A stretch of DNA of 64,000 nucleotides from Methanoculleus receptaculi (GTDB lineage Archaea; Halobacteriota; Methanomicrobia; Methanomicrobiales; Methanoculleaceae): contig NZ_CP137642.1 in assembly GCF_033472595.1 (NCBI RefSeq), positions 1,054,001 through 1,118,000 of the forward strand. The letters run 5' to 3'. The notes beneath the pieces are model-generated. The model was not told where the DNA came from, ran no database searches, and saw only the letters and a list, made by a program, of their open reading frames with translations. Positions 44,504 through 53,812 of the stretch are shown here, one piece after another (the stretch's first letter is position 1; each line of letters begins with the position of its first letter). A program made the position numbers and the translations under genes.

Positions 44504-46291
44504 CTACTCCAGGTCCCGCCATTTCCCGGCGGGAACGCGGATCACGAACCTTGCTCCGCTGCCGGGGATGCCGTTCTCGGTGATCGTGATCCCGGTCAGC
44601 CCCAGGATCTCGCGCGAGAGAAAGAGGCCCAAACCCGTGTGCTTCCCAAACCCGCGTTCGAATATCCGTTTCTTATCCTCCCCTGAAACACCCACGCCAT
44701 CGTCTTCCCAGGCCACCACCAGGTCGCCATCGGAGACCTCGGCGGTGAGGGTGATCCTGCTGACGCCGTCGCCGCCGTGCCTCAGGGTGTTGTCAAGGAG
44801 GTTCTCAAAGACCTGCTTTACCATGGGATCCGCGTAGATCTCGCGTTTGAGCCCGGAGGTCTGGAACGAGATCGATGACGGCACTTCCAGGCCCTGGATC
44901 AGGGTTTCGAGGTTCTGCCATCCCGGTTCCAGTGTGCCGATGGCCTCGTACTGGCGGGTGAACTCGATCTGACGCTGGATCTTGTGGATTGCCAGATGAA
45001 CCTTCTCAAGGTATGTCTCCCGGGCGGCCGGGTCGGCGTCCTTGTACAACTCCATATAACCGTCAGCCGCTGTGATGCTGTTCAGGATGTCGTGGCGGGT
45101 GATCCCGGTGAGGATCTGCAACTGTCGGTGAGCCTTCCGGAGCGCTGCTTCCGCCTCTTTTCGCTCGCTGACGTCCCGGATGACAGCCACAGCGTGCCAT
45201 GCCCCGCCGATGTTCAGGGGGGAGATGGTGAGTTCAACGGGAAACTCCTTTCCGTCTCTTCTGCGAGCCGTCCTCTCGAGCGGCCTGCCGATGACAGGAC
45301 CGGTGCCGGTGAGGGCGAAGTTGCGCACCCCCTCTTCTGCTGCGTTTAGAACGTCTGGCGGGGCGATGAGGTCGTGGACCGGTCTCCCGCGCACCTCATC
45401 CTCCGAATACCCAAACATCTCCACTGCCGCCCTGTTCCAGAAAGTCACGCGTCCCTCGCTGTCGACCATGACTATGGCGTCATACGCCGACTGGGTGACG
45501 TTTCTGAACATCTCCTCGCTCTCTCTAAGAGCGTCTTCCGCCTGCTTGCGTGCGGTGGTCTCGTAGGCATGGACGAGGTAACCTATGATCGAGCCGCCAT
45601 CATCCCTTATGGGGGTGATGAGGCGATCCAGCCAGATGACCCCTCTGCGTGAGGTGGGATAGAGGTTATGCGACCTGACCCTCTCGAAATCGAATTGGGC
45701 CTGGTAGTGGGTTTTTCTCCCTTCAAGGAGGTTTTTCTTCTGGTCCTCTGGAAGATTCGGGTCTTCAAACAGGGGAAACCCGATGAGCGAATCCAGATCC
45801 CTAACGCCCACCAGGTCGAGGGCGGCGGGGTTGGCATGAGCGAGTTTCCCGCTGGCATCATACACCCCGATGGCGATCGGCGACTGCTCGTATATCGCCC
45901 GGTACCATCCTTCCCTCCTATGGATCTCCCTGTTCAACTCCTGGAGACGCTCCTCCTCCTCCAGCCCGGTGGCGACCGCTGCCCGGAGGCGGGCGGCAAG
46001 GGTGGCCACGATCACAGCAATGGCGATGAAGACCGCCACCCGGCTGAGAGCCGCAACGATGATCCCGGCGGTCGCCGGGGTGAGGATGAGAACAAGCGCC
46101 AGGTAGATCGCTCCAAGCCCGGCGGACACGGCAACCCCGCGCCGCAGGTAGTAGTAGGCGGCGTAGACTATGGGAATGTAGAAGATATGCGGAAAGACGG
46201 TGGTGATACCATTTGCCAGGCAGCCGATCGTGATGGCGATCACGGCAAGGCTTGAGGCTGCAAGTATCCCGGCCTGGATGCTGCTCCGCAT
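44504..46291 (-). CDS. Membrane-anchored PAS sensor histidine kinase
   Basis: About 595 residues from ATG 46291, which has GGAGGGGG ten bases upstream; the frame is open to 46555. Four to five N-terminal membrane helices (ILAASSLAVIAITIGCL; IFYIPIVYAAYYYLRRG; LGAIYLALVLIL; VAVFIAIAVIVATLAARL) are followed by PAS (YRAIYEQSPIAIGVYDASG), PAS (VTQSAYDAIVMVDSEGR) and a kinase core with the acceptor helix ILTGITRHDILNSITAADG and HATPase (DNTLRHGGD, WEDDGVGV, GKHTGLGLFL). The kinase core resembles the one at 32.9 kb. The cognate regulator is not nearby. Confidence 0.87.
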   Translation of the reverse strand: MRSSIQAGILAASSLAVIAITIGCLANGITTVFPHIFYIPIVYAAYYYLRRGVAVSAGLGAIYLALVLILTPATAGIIVAALSRVAVFIAIAVIVATLAARLRAAVATGLEEEERLQELNREIHRREGWYRAIYEQSPIAIGVYDASGKLAHANPAALDLVGVRDLDSLIGFPLFEDPNLPEDQKKNLLEGRKTHYQAQFDFERVRSHNLYPTSRRGVIWLDRLITPIRDDGGSIIGYLVHAYETTARKQAEDALRESEEMFRNVTQSAYDAIVMVDSEGRVTFWNRAAVEMFGYSEDEVRGRPVHDLIAPPDVLNAAEEGVRNFALTGTGPVIGRPLERTARRRDGKEFPVELTISPLNIGGAWHAVAVIRDVSERKEAEAALRKAHRQLQILTGITRHDILNSITAADGYMELYKDADPAARETYLEKVHLAIHKIQRQIEFTRQYEAIGTLEPGWQNLETLIQGLEVPSSISFQTSGLKREIYADPMVKQVFENLLDNTLRHGGDGVSRITLTAEVSDGDLVVAWEDDGVGVSGEDKKRIFERGFGKHTGLGLFLSREILGLTGITITENGIPGSGARFVIRVPAGKWRDLE

Positions 46292-46499
46292 CAACAGACC
46301 CCCTCCAGCGGTAGACAGTATGGCGGGTTTTCCGGCGACGGGCGCCGGCAACGCAGCGGTTGCACTTGAGAGACAACGTACTGCGGGGATGACCCGGATC
46401 GGGTAGTCATGGCTTTTTATCTCTATTTGTTGCATATAGTGTTTTCCGCTGTGGAGGGCGGAGGAGTGAGGGGGGCCATCGACGGCGAGCAGGAACGGG

Positions 46500-46905
46500 A
46501 TTTCGGTGAGGGTGTTCACATCAAGCCGTGGAGATGCTCTTCCCCGGCAGTGCATCGATGGGATATCGCCCCTGTCTCATGCATCTCCGATTGAACAGTA
46601 TTCGCTGGAACACCCCCACCTCCCGGCCGCTCCGCGGCCTCCGCCCGCCCCCTTCCGAGGGGGCGGGCGAGTGTTTGGCGATAGTTCGGATGCCGTGCCA
46701 CTGGGGAAAACAGGATTCTTCGAGGAGTTCTCGCCTGAAACCGGGTGAGGGGATGCCCCCCTGGCAGTGCATCGATGGGATATCGCCCCGTGGGGGAGGG
46801 GCTGACGGGGAGGGGGATGGAACATCCCCCGCCCCTGTCTCCTGTGTTTCCGCTTGAACGGTATTCGTCAAGCCACCCCCCACCTCCCGGCCCGCAGATC
46901 CGCTG
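46500..46905. repeat. Dispersed three-hairpin repeat, cluster C
   Basis: Two units in the divergent gap between the PAS kinase and the HEAT-repeat gene. GGCCGCTCCGCGGCC with the following CCCGCCCCCTTCCGAGGGGGCGGG is at about 46626-46668; the second unit has the GGGGATGGAACATCCCC hairpin at about 46812 and is cut short at CCTCCCGGCCCGCAG. The rest of the gap (46292-46499) shows a TATA-like CACTATATGC on the minus strand near 46435 but no gene. Confidence 0.87.
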
Positions 46906-46909
46906 GACA

Positions 46910-46944
46910 GACACCTTTAATTTTTTATACTGAGAGATCGTGGT
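46910..46944 (+). promoter_or_regulatory. Promoter of the HEAT-repeat gene
   Basis: CCTTTAATTTTTTATACTG at about 46914-46932 is a long A/T box ending 13 bp before ATG 46945; its 5' half is at the right distance for a leaderless start. Confidence 0.45.
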
Positions 46945-49900
46945 ATGCACACCGACGCCCGGGAAGGATCCCCGGATATCCCGCTCACCGACCCCCTGCC
47001 AGCCGCCCCCCGGATGACAGGGGGGATGATGAAGCCCGCAGCGGCCAGCGAACCGTGGCCGGAGAGGCGGTGTGCATCCCCGCTCTTCACTCAAACCCTG
47101 TTATGCGCAATCGCAACAGCCGCATTCCTCCTCCTTATATACACCGCCGCTGCAGACGGCATCCCCGCGACGGGCGGGCCTGTATTTCCGGCAGTCTGCC
47201 TGCCGGGTCTCCTCAGGTCCGGGAGACCCTCGCGCCTAAAACGCTGGCTGAAGAGAGGTCAAAAAGAGAGCGAGAACGAAGAAGAAAAACCCCACCCCCC
47301 CGCGACTGCCCCACCCGGCGCTGAGACCGAACCTTACCCGGCCGATTCCCTCTTCCCCGGCGAGATCGAGATCGAATGGCCCCGGGAAGACCTGGAAGAG
47401 TCCAAACCCCCAACAGAGGTGACTCCCGTGGAGGGAGAGGCATCCCCCGAAGATCTCTCCATAGAGAGTTCCAACATCAGTATCGCGGACGAACCGCCCT
47501 CCGCCTCCCGCTCCGAATCGCTCAGCGACGATGACCTCATACGGATGCTTGGGTTTGAGGAGGGCGACCTCGGCCCTGCCCTGGACGAACTTGAACCCGC
47601 CGGAATCGGTCTCCAGGACGACCGCCCCGTAGAGTCGCTCATCGAGGACCTTATGAGCGACGATGGGATGGTTCGCCGGCGTGCCGTAGATGCGATCGCA
47701 GAGCGCGGAGCAGACGCTGTGGACCCACTCATCCACGCCCTTGCGCAAGCAGACAAAGCACGGCGGTGGTGCATCGCCGATGCCCTTGCCATGGTCGGCG
47801 AAGATGCAATCCCCGCGCTGATCGCCGCGCTCGGGGATGACGAAGCGCAGATCGGGGCTGCAACCACACTTGTGCGCATGGGCGGTCCCGCTGTGCCGCC
47901 CCTGATCCAGGCGCTTGCCGATGACGACGAGGAGGTGCGGTTCGGGGCCCGCTACGCCCTCCGTGAGATCGGCGACGAAGCGCTCCCATCCCTTATCGAG
48001 GCGCTCGACGCGCCTGAACGGCGCATCAGGAACACCGCTGCTGCCATCCTCCGCGACCTCGGCTGGACGCCGCCTGACACCGCCGCATCGATCCGCTGCC
48101 TCATCGCCGAGGAGGCATGGCTGGATCTTGCGGCTTACGGTGAGACCGCAATCGAACCCCTCATCCAGATCCTGAGATCCCGCGATAAAGGATTATGGTG
48201 GAACGCCGCCCGCACCCTCGGGGAGATCGGTGAGGCCGCGATCGCCCCCCTGATCGACCTGATGCAGCAGGCAGACGATGAGGTTCGGCCGCTCGCCGCC
48301 ATGGCGATCGCAGAGATCGGGGCGGCAGGCATCGATCCGCTTATACGGATGCTCGAGAACCCGGACCTCCGCAGCACCGCGGCGGAGGCGCTGGTGCAGA
48401 TCGGCGAACCTGCGGCTGAGGCCTGCATCCAGTCCCTGAACACAGCCGATGGAGAGACAGAATCTGTGCTCCGTGAGATCCTCTGCGCAATCGGTGATCC
48501 GGCAATCCCCGGCCTGATCCAGGCCCTCATCGCCGGGCCACAGCGGCTGCGTTCCCGCGTGGCCGATATCCTGGGCGAGATGGGCTGGGAACCCTGGAAC
48601 GATACCGAGCGGGCATGCTACCTTATCTCACGGGAGGAGTGGACGGAGGTCGCCCTGATGGGCAGCGCAGCGGTCGAACCGCTGATCCGTGCACTCAACG
48701 ATGATGACGGCCGCGTGCGCCGCGAGGCCGCGGCAACCCTCGGCGAGATCGGTGATCCGGCGGCGGTTGGACCGCTCGTGGCATCTCTTGCCGATAAGAG
48801 CGTTGCCCCGGCGGCGGCGGAAGCGCTGGCCGCCATAGGAGAGCCGGCCGCATCTCCGGTTCTTGCCCTGCTCAAGGAGGGCGGCAGCGAGACCGCGATG
48901 GAGAGTGCGGTAGAGGTGCTCGGCAGGCTCGGCGAACCGGCGGCCGTCCCGCACCTCATCGAGTTCCTCAGGAGAGGAAGTGACCGTCTTCATCGAAAAG
49001 CCATCGACGCCCTGGTCGGCATCGGCGAACCGGCGGTAGATGCCATCATCCCCCTCCTCGCCGAGGAGAGGGAGGCGCAGGCTGGCGCGATGGCCGCACT
49101 GGCCGGGATCGGCGGCCCCGCAATCCCGGCGCTGGTAAAAGCCCTCGAGAACGAGAACTCCGCGGTCAGGCTTGGAGCGGCAGGGGTTCTTGAGAGGCTC
49201 GGCTGGAAGCCTGCGGATCCGGAGGAGGAGATCGCCTGGCTGATCGCGCTGCAGCGGTGGCAGGAGGCCGCCGAGGCTGGCGGCACGGCAATCAACCACC
49301 TGGCAGCACGGCTTGGCGATCCGGATGCTGCGGTGCAGACCTCCGTGATGGAGGTCCTGGTCGAGATCGGGGCGCCTGCTGCCCCCCAGCTGGTCTCTCT
49401 GCTCGGTGAGGAGAGGCTCCGCGAACCGGCCGAAGATGCACTGGTTCGAATCGGCGGCTCAGCAGTGGATACGCTGATCGAAGCCCTGCACCGGCCGCAG
49501 ATCCGCAGGACGGCCGCAGGAGTGCTTGTCCGGATCGGCGAGCCCGCCACGGGAGCGCTCATCCAGGCCCTTGCGGATCCTGATACCGGCGATACAGTTG
49601 CCGCGATCCTGGAGGCGATAGGCGAGCCCGCCATTGATGCGCTCATCGCAGCGCTCGGGCACGAGAACGCCTGCGTCAGGGAGCGGGCCCTCGGGGTTCT
49701 CGCCGCCCTTGGAGAGTCGGCCGCACCCGGACTCATAGGGGCGCTGGACCACCCCGGTGAGGTCATCCGGCTTGGGGCAATCGATGCCCTCACCCGCATC
49801 GGGAAGCCGATCACACCGCTTCTCACAGAATCCCTCAACGACGAGCGCTACATGGTCAGGCTGGGTGCTGCGGAGGTCCTCGACCGGGTCGGCTGGGAAC

Positions 49901-51063
49901 CGGAGACCGAGGAGGAGACCATCCGCTACCTGATTGCAAAAGAACAGTGGGCTTCGGTCGCCGCGATCGGTGCCTCGGCTGTCGAACCCCTGATCGGGAT
50001 GCTCAACGACGCCGACAGCGGCGTCCAGAGGGGTGCAGGTCATGCACTCGGTGTGATCGGGGCGCCGGCGGTCATGAGACTGATCCGGGAACTCCGGACC
50101 GAACAGGAAGCGGCGCAGAGAAAGGCGATAGAGGCTCTCAAGATGATCGGCGAACCGGCGGTCATGCCGCTCATCGAGGCGTTCCAGGACAGCGACTGGA
50201 GGATCCGGCTGGGAGCGGCGCGGGCTCTTGTCGGCATAGGGAGCCCGGCGGTTGAACCCCTCATCCGGGCGCTCCGCACCGCCCCGCTGCCGATCCGGCT
50301 GGGAGCGGCCGCAACGCTTGGAAAGATCGGAAACCCTGCGGCCATCGAACCCCTGATCGATGCGCTCCTCCTGGATGACCCGCGCCTCCTGCGCGTTGTT
50401 GTGCGGGCGCTGGGGCTGATGGGCGAACCTGCCGTTCTGCCTCTCCTCCGCGTCCTCTCGGAGGGGGACGAGGCGTCACGCAAGAGCGCCGTGGAGGCGC
50501 TGGTGATGATAGGGGAGCCTGCTGCACGCATCCTCCCCGCTGCACTCACCGATACGCATTTCCGCGTCAGGGCCGGTGTGGCCGATGCCCTGGATCGACT
50601 GGGCTGGTCGCCGGCAGGTGGGGAGGAGACGGTCGTCTACCTGATAGCAAAGGAACGCTGGGGCGATCTCGCCAGGATGGGGGCCGCCGCAGTCGAACCC
50701 CTGATCACCATCCTGGAAGACCGCGACGACAGCATCCGGCGGCGGGCGGCGATGACGCTCGGTGAGATCGGCGATCCGCGTGCGGTGCGGGGCCTCATAA
50801 CCCTGCTCCACGACGATTACTACAGCGTCCGCCGGGAGGCTGCATCGGCGCTGATCGCCATCGGCGCCCCTGCGATGGAGGGGGTCATCGCGGCCCTGGA
50901 GGATGAGGACGGGGACGTCCGCAAACGTGCAGCGGATATCCTGGCCGAGATCGGCGATGGGCGGGCGATTGCACCGCTTGAAGCCCGCCTCGATGATGAG
51001 GACTGGTACGCCCGGAAGGCCGCTGAGGACGCACTGGCGAGGATCAGGGAACGCGGCGGGTGA
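46945..51063 (+). CDS. Giant membrane-anchored HEAT-repeat protein
   Basis: The 1372-residue protein has one membrane helix near residues 48-70 (TLLCAIATAAFLLLIYTAAA), a basic patch (RLKRWLKRGQK), an acidic proline-rich linker (about 105-215) and then continuous PBS-lyase-type HEAT repeats of about 31 residues (VEPLIRAL..., RREAAATLGEIGDPAAV). A longer unit is superimposed: a segment of the form GW-P-(10)-YLI-E-W-VA-G-AVEPLI occurs at residues ~371, 545, 751, 981 and 1218. HEAT solenoids bind proteins; no catalytic residue is seen. The single helix implies a scaffold tethered to the membrane, with side unknown. It is monocistronic. Function unknown. Confidence 0.88.
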   Translation: MHTDAREGSPDIPLTDPLPAAPRMTGGMMKPAAASEPWPERRCASPLFTQTLLCAIATAAFLLLIYTAAADGIPATGGPVFPAVCLPGLLRSGRPSRLKRWLKRGQKESENEEEKPHPPATAPPGAETEPYPADSLFPGEIEIEWPREDLEESKPPTEVTPVEGEASPEDLSIESSNISIADEPPSASRSESLSDDDLIRMLGFEEGDLGPALDELEPAGIGLQDDRPVESLIEDLMSDDGMVRRRAVDAIAERGADAVDPLIHALAQADKARRWCIADALAMVGEDAIPALIAALGDDEAQIGAATTLVRMGGPAVPPLIQALADDDEEVRFGARYALREIGDEALPSLIEALDAPERRIRNTAAAILRDLGWTPPDTAASIRCLIAEEAWLDLAAYGETAIEPLIQILRSRDKGLWWNAARTLGEIGEAAIAPLIDLMQQADDEVRPLAAMAIAEIGAAGIDPLIRMLENPDLRSTAAEALVQIGEPAAEACIQSLNTADGETESVLREILCAIGDPAIPGLIQALIAGPQRLRSRVADILGEMGWEPWNDTERACYLISREEWTEVALMGSAAVEPLIRALNDDDGRVRREAAATLGEIGDPAAVGPLVASLADKSVAPAAAEALAAIGEPAASPVLALLKEGGSETAMESAVEVLGRLGEPAAVPHLIEFLRRGSDRLHRKAIDALVGIGEPAVDAIIPLLAEEREAQAGAMAALAGIGGPAIPALVKALENENSAVRLGAAGVLERLGWKPADPEEEIAWLIALQRWQEAAEAGGTAINHLAARLGDPDAAVQTSVMEVLVEIGAPAAPQLVSLLGEERLREPAEDALVRIGGSAVDTLIEALHRPQIRRTAAGVLVRIGEPATGALIQALADPDTGDTVAAILEAIGEPAIDALIAALGHENACVRERALGVLAALGESAAPGLIGALDHPGEVIRLGAIDALTRIGKPITPLLTESLNDERYMVRLGAAEVLDRVGWEPETEEETIRYLIAKEQWASVAAIGASAVEPLIGMLNDADSGVQRGAGHALGVIGAPAVMRLIRELRTEQEAAQRKAIEALKMIGEPAVMPLIEAFQDSDWRIRLGAARALVGIGSPAVEPLIRALRTAPLPIRLGAAATLGKIGNPAAIEPLIDALLLDDPRLLRVVVRALGLMGEPAVLPLLRVLSEGDEASRKSAVEALVMIGEPAARILPAALTDTHFRVRAGVADALDRLGWSPAGGEETVVYLIAKERWGDLARMGAAAVEPLITILEDRDDSIRRRAAMTLGEIGDPRAVRGLITLLHDDYYSVRREAASALIAIGAPAMEGVIAALEDEDGDVRKRAADILAEIGDGRAIAPLEARLDDEDWYARKAAEDALARIRERGG

Positions 51064-51179
51064 CAACACACAACCGTCCGGGATGGTGTCTATCCCCGTA
51101 GTTGTTGTTACGGGACAACGTTCGTCGGGTGGTTTTCACAGGGGCTGCGGCTTTTCGGCAGAGCCTCGTGAGGGGCCTA

Positions 51180-51221
51180 ATGTTTTATTATATTGCAATG
51201 CGTTGTATATGGGTAGATAAG
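51180..51221 (+). promoter_or_regulatory. tRNA promoter
   Basis: TTTTATTATATTGC at 51182-51195 is a strong archaeal TATA box about 30 bp before the tRNA 5' end. Confidence 0.55.
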
Positions 51222-51306
51222 GCGAGGGTTGCCAAGCCAGGTCAAAGGCGCCAGGTTGAGGGCCTGGTCTCGTAGGAGTTCGTGAGTTCGAATCTCACCC
51301 CTCGCA
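51222..51306 (+). tRNA. tRNA-Leu (anticodon GAG)
   Basis: An 85-nt class II tRNA: acceptor GCGAGGG pairs with CCCTCGC (51299-51305), discriminator A at 51306; anticodon stem CCAGG/CCTGG around a TTGAGGG loop, so the anticodon is GAG (leucine, CTC/CTT); a long variable arm (TCTCGTAGGAG); T-arm GTGAG-TTCGAAT-CTCAC. CCA is not encoded. No intron. Confidence 0.96.
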
Positions 51307-51442
51307 TCGGCACTTTTTCTCTTCTCCGCCAGCGGCAAACCGATGTTTGGTGCGGCTTTTTGCAAACGCAATCTTCAAATCAGCCGGGAGACCACATAAA
51401 TTGCGTATTCAAAGGGTTGCAGGATCAGGAGGATATCCAGCG

Positions 51443-52174
51443 ATGCTTACCGGCCGGGAACGGGAGCGCTACAGCCGGCAGATAGCGCTCCTCGGGGAAG
51501 AGGCGCAGGAGCGGCTTTCAAAAGCCAGGCTCGCCATAGTCGGCGCCGGCGGGCTCGGCTGCCCGGTCGCGCTATACCTGGCCGCCGCCGGTGTGGGGGA
51601 GATCCGGCTGATCGATGGCGATCTCGTGGACCTGACCAACCTGAACAGGCAGGTGCTCCACACCGAGAGCGATATCGGCCGGCCGAAGGTCGAGTCGGCG
51701 GCGGCGAAACTCCGGGCGCAGAACCCGGGCATCAGGGTCACCGCGATCCAGGCCACCCTGGATGAGGGGAACGCCGCCGGCCATCTTGCCGGGGTCGATC
51801 TCGTCATCGATGCCGTCGACAACTTCGCTGTGCGCTACACCCTGAACCGGGCGGCGATCAGGATGGGTGTCCCGCTCATCCACGGCGCGGTCAGTGGGTT
51901 TGATGGCCAGGCAATGACTATCATCCCGGGAAGAACGGCCTGCCTGGAGTGCATATTCCCGGCGGCTCCACCCGGGGAGGAGATGATCCCGGTCGTCGGG
52001 ACGACGCCGGGGGTCATCGGTCTTGTCCAGGCAAACGAGGCCATAAAGTACATCACCGGCAGCGGCGAACTCCTGGAGAACAGGCTCCTGATCTGGGACG
52101 GCCGGGCTGGGACGATGACAACCCTGGCCGTGGAGCGGCAGGAGGACTGCAGCGTCTGCGGGGACGGCAGGTGA
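51443..52174 (+). CDS. MoeB/ThiF/HesA family adenylyltransferase
   Basis: 243 residues from ATG 51443, behind AGGAGG. The E1-like fold is clear: ERERYSRQIALLGEEAQERL, nucleotide-binding IVGAGGLGCPVALYLAAAG, LIDGDLVDLTNLNRQVLH, INRA-like NRAAIRMGVPLIHG, and the Cys block FDGQAMTIIPGRTACLEC. A C-terminal CSVC pairs with LECIF as a zinc site. It adenylates the C-terminal glycine of a ubiquitin-like sulfur carrier (MoaD/ThiS/SAMP) for molybdopterin or other sulfur transfer. No carrier gene is seen nearby. It is followed by moaE after 10 bp and probably heads the moeB-moaE-ycaO-tfuA operon. Confidence 0.9.
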   Translation: MLTGRERERYSRQIALLGEEAQERLSKARLAIVGAGGLGCPVALYLAAAGVGEIRLIDGDLVDLTNLNRQVLHTESDIGRPKVESAAAKLRAQNPGIRVTAIQATLDEGNAAGHLAGVDLVIDAVDNFAVRYTLNRAAIRMGVPLIHGAVSGFDGQAMTIIPGRTACLECIFPAAPPGEEMIPVVGTTPGVIGLVQANEAIKYITGSGELLENRLLIWDGRAGTMTTLAVERQEDCSVCGDGR

Positions 52175-52184
52175 GGAGGAGAGC

Positions 52185-52601
52185 ATGATCAGTGTGACAG
52201 AAGAGGATTTCGATATAAACGCCGTGATCGAGCAGGTTAAGAGACCGGATCTCGGTGCTCTCGTCACCTTCCTTGGCACCGTCAGGGCCGATGAAGGTGT
52301 GGAGATGATGGAGGTCGAGGCCTACCGGGAGGTCGCGGTGAGAGAACTTGAGACCATCAGGGATGAAGCGTTCCAGAGATTCCCGGTGGCGGCCGTATGG
52401 ATCATCCACCGGGTTGGGCGACTCCGGGTCGGTGAGAAGATCCTCCTCATCGTCGTCGGCGCCGGCCACCGGCATGAGGCTTTTGCAGCCTGCGAGTACG
52501 TCCTCGAGAGGATCAAGCAGAGCGTGCCGATCTGGAAGAAGGAGATCGGCGATGGCGGTGAACGCTGGGTGCCCGGTGAAGCCTCTGGAGGCGGGGCATG
52601 A
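52185..52601 (+). CDS. moaE: Molybdopterin synthase catalytic subunit MoaE
   Basis: 138 residues with GAGGAGGAG in front of ATG. Family blocks: LGALVTFLGTVRADEG, LEVEAYREVA-like MEVEAYREVAVRELE, AVWIIHRVGRLRVGEKILL, VGAGHRHEAFAACEYVLERI and the active-site lysines in SVPIWKKE. With MoaD thiocarboxylate it turns cyclic pyranopterin into molybdopterin. The stop overlaps the ycaO start (ATGA). Methanogens use this cofactor (molybdenum or tungsten) in formylmethanofuran and formate dehydrogenases. Confidence 0.94.
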   Translation: MISVTEEDFDINAVIEQVKRPDLGALVTFLGTVRADEGVEMMEVEAYREVAVRELETIRDEAFQRFPVAAVWIIHRVGRLRVGEKILLIVVGAGHRHEAFAACEYVLERIKQSVPIWKKEIGDGGERWVPGEASGGGA

Positions 52602-53812
52602 TCCGGCTCCAGCCCTGCAGGAAGGCCTACTCAAAGGAGACCCAGCGTGCGGTTCCGCCCGAAGAGACGCTGCGCCTGGCGCGGGAGAGGCTGCCTGCGG
52701 CCGGGATAACCAGGGTTGCGGACATAACGAACCTGGATCGGATCGGTATCCCGGTCTTCTCGAGCATCAGGCCGACCGCGGAGGCCGGGGCGATATCGGT
52801 CTACAACGGGAAGGGTGCCACCCCGATCGAGGCCGAGGTCTCGGCGATGATGGAGGGGATCGAACGCTACTCTGCAGAGATAGGCGACCGCGAGGTGGTC
52901 ATGGGCCGCTACAGTGAGGTCTCGGCGGAGTATAACGCGCTCGATCCCGTCGACCTGATCCTCCCCGATCACGTCCCGGCCGATCTGGTGATCCCCTGGG
53001 TCAGGGGTTATGATATCGTGCAGCAGGAGGAGATCCTTATCCCGGCCCACGCGGTCTTCCATCCGCTGCCGGTGAAGATGGGCGGTCTCTTCCGGACGAA
53101 CACCAACGGGCTTGCCTCGGGCAACACCCTTGAGGAGGCGGTCTTCCACGCCCTGATGGAGGTTGTTGAGCGCGACGCCTGGTCGCTCGCGGAGGTGACA
53201 CGGGATACCGGGCCGCGGATCGAGGGGATCGAGGACGGGCTTGCCGCCGACCTGCTTGCAAGGTTCGAGGCCGCCGGGGTTGAGGTCACGCTCAAGGATA
53301 TCACCAGCGATACGGGGATCCCCACGGTTGCAGCGGTTGCCGATGACCTCGTCCTCAGGGACCCGACGCTGCTCACGATCGGGATGGGGTCGCATACCAG
53401 CACCGGGATCGCGGTTCTCCGGGCGCTCACGGAGGTCGCACAGAGCCGGTTGACCCAGATCCACGGCGCCAGGGAGGATACCGATACAGCGGATGTGAGG
53501 AAACGGATCGGTTACGAACGGACGAAACGGCTGAACCGTCACTGGTTTGCGGATTCGGAGACTGTTTCGTCTGCTGACCTGCCGTCGTTTGACAGCGACG
53601 ACTTCCTCACCGACATCCGGCACGTCATCGACCGGCTCAGGGCGGTGGGGCTGTCGCGGGTGATCGTGGTCGACCTCACCAGACCCGAGATCGGGATCCC
53701 GGTCGTCCGGGTTGTCGTGCCCGGCCTGGAGATCTACGCGATGGACCAGGACCGGATGGGCAGGAGGTGCCGTGATGCGAGGCGTCGTCGTATTTCTGGG
53801 TCCAAGTTGTGA
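52598..53812 (+). CDS. ycaO: YcaO-domain protein (thioamide-forming, TfuA-associated)
   Basis: 404 residues. YcaO ATP-binding signatures are visible: SVYNGKGATPIEAEVSAMME with GIERYSAE, then NTNGLASGNTLEEAVFHALM with EVVERDAW, and GMGSHTSTGIAVLRALTEVA with QSRLTQIHG. In methanogens YcaO with TfuA converts a glycine of McrA to thioglycine using ATP and sulfide; this pairing with tfuA immediately downstream makes that role likely. It overlaps moaE by 4 bp and tfuA by 38 bp. The overlap with a sulfur-transfer gene set suggests shared sulfur supply (inference). Confidence 0.92.
   Translation: MIRLQPCRKAYSKETQRAVPPEETLRLARERLPAAGITRVADITNLDRIGIPVFSSIRPTAEAGAISVYNGKGATPIEAEVSAMMEGIERYSAEIGDREVVMGRYSEVSAEYNALDPVDLILPDHVPADLVIPWVRGYDIVQQEEILIPAHAVFHPLPVKMGGLFRTNTNGLASGNTLEEAVFHALMEVVERDAWSLAEVTRDTGPRIEGIEDGLAADLLARFEAAGVEVTLKDITSDTGIPTVAAVADDLVLRDPTLLTIGMGSHTSTGIAVLRALTEVAQSRLTQIHGAREDTDTADVRKRIGYERTKRLNRHWFADSETVSSADLPSFDSDDFLTDIRHVIDRLRAVGLSRVIVVDLTRPEIGIPVVRVVVPGLEIYAMDQDRMGRRCRDARRRRISGSKL

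Noticed and set aside
51177-51371. 64-codon frame on the minus strand across the tRNA gene
   Set aside because: It is antisense to tRNA-Leu, a well-known source of spurious small ORFs.
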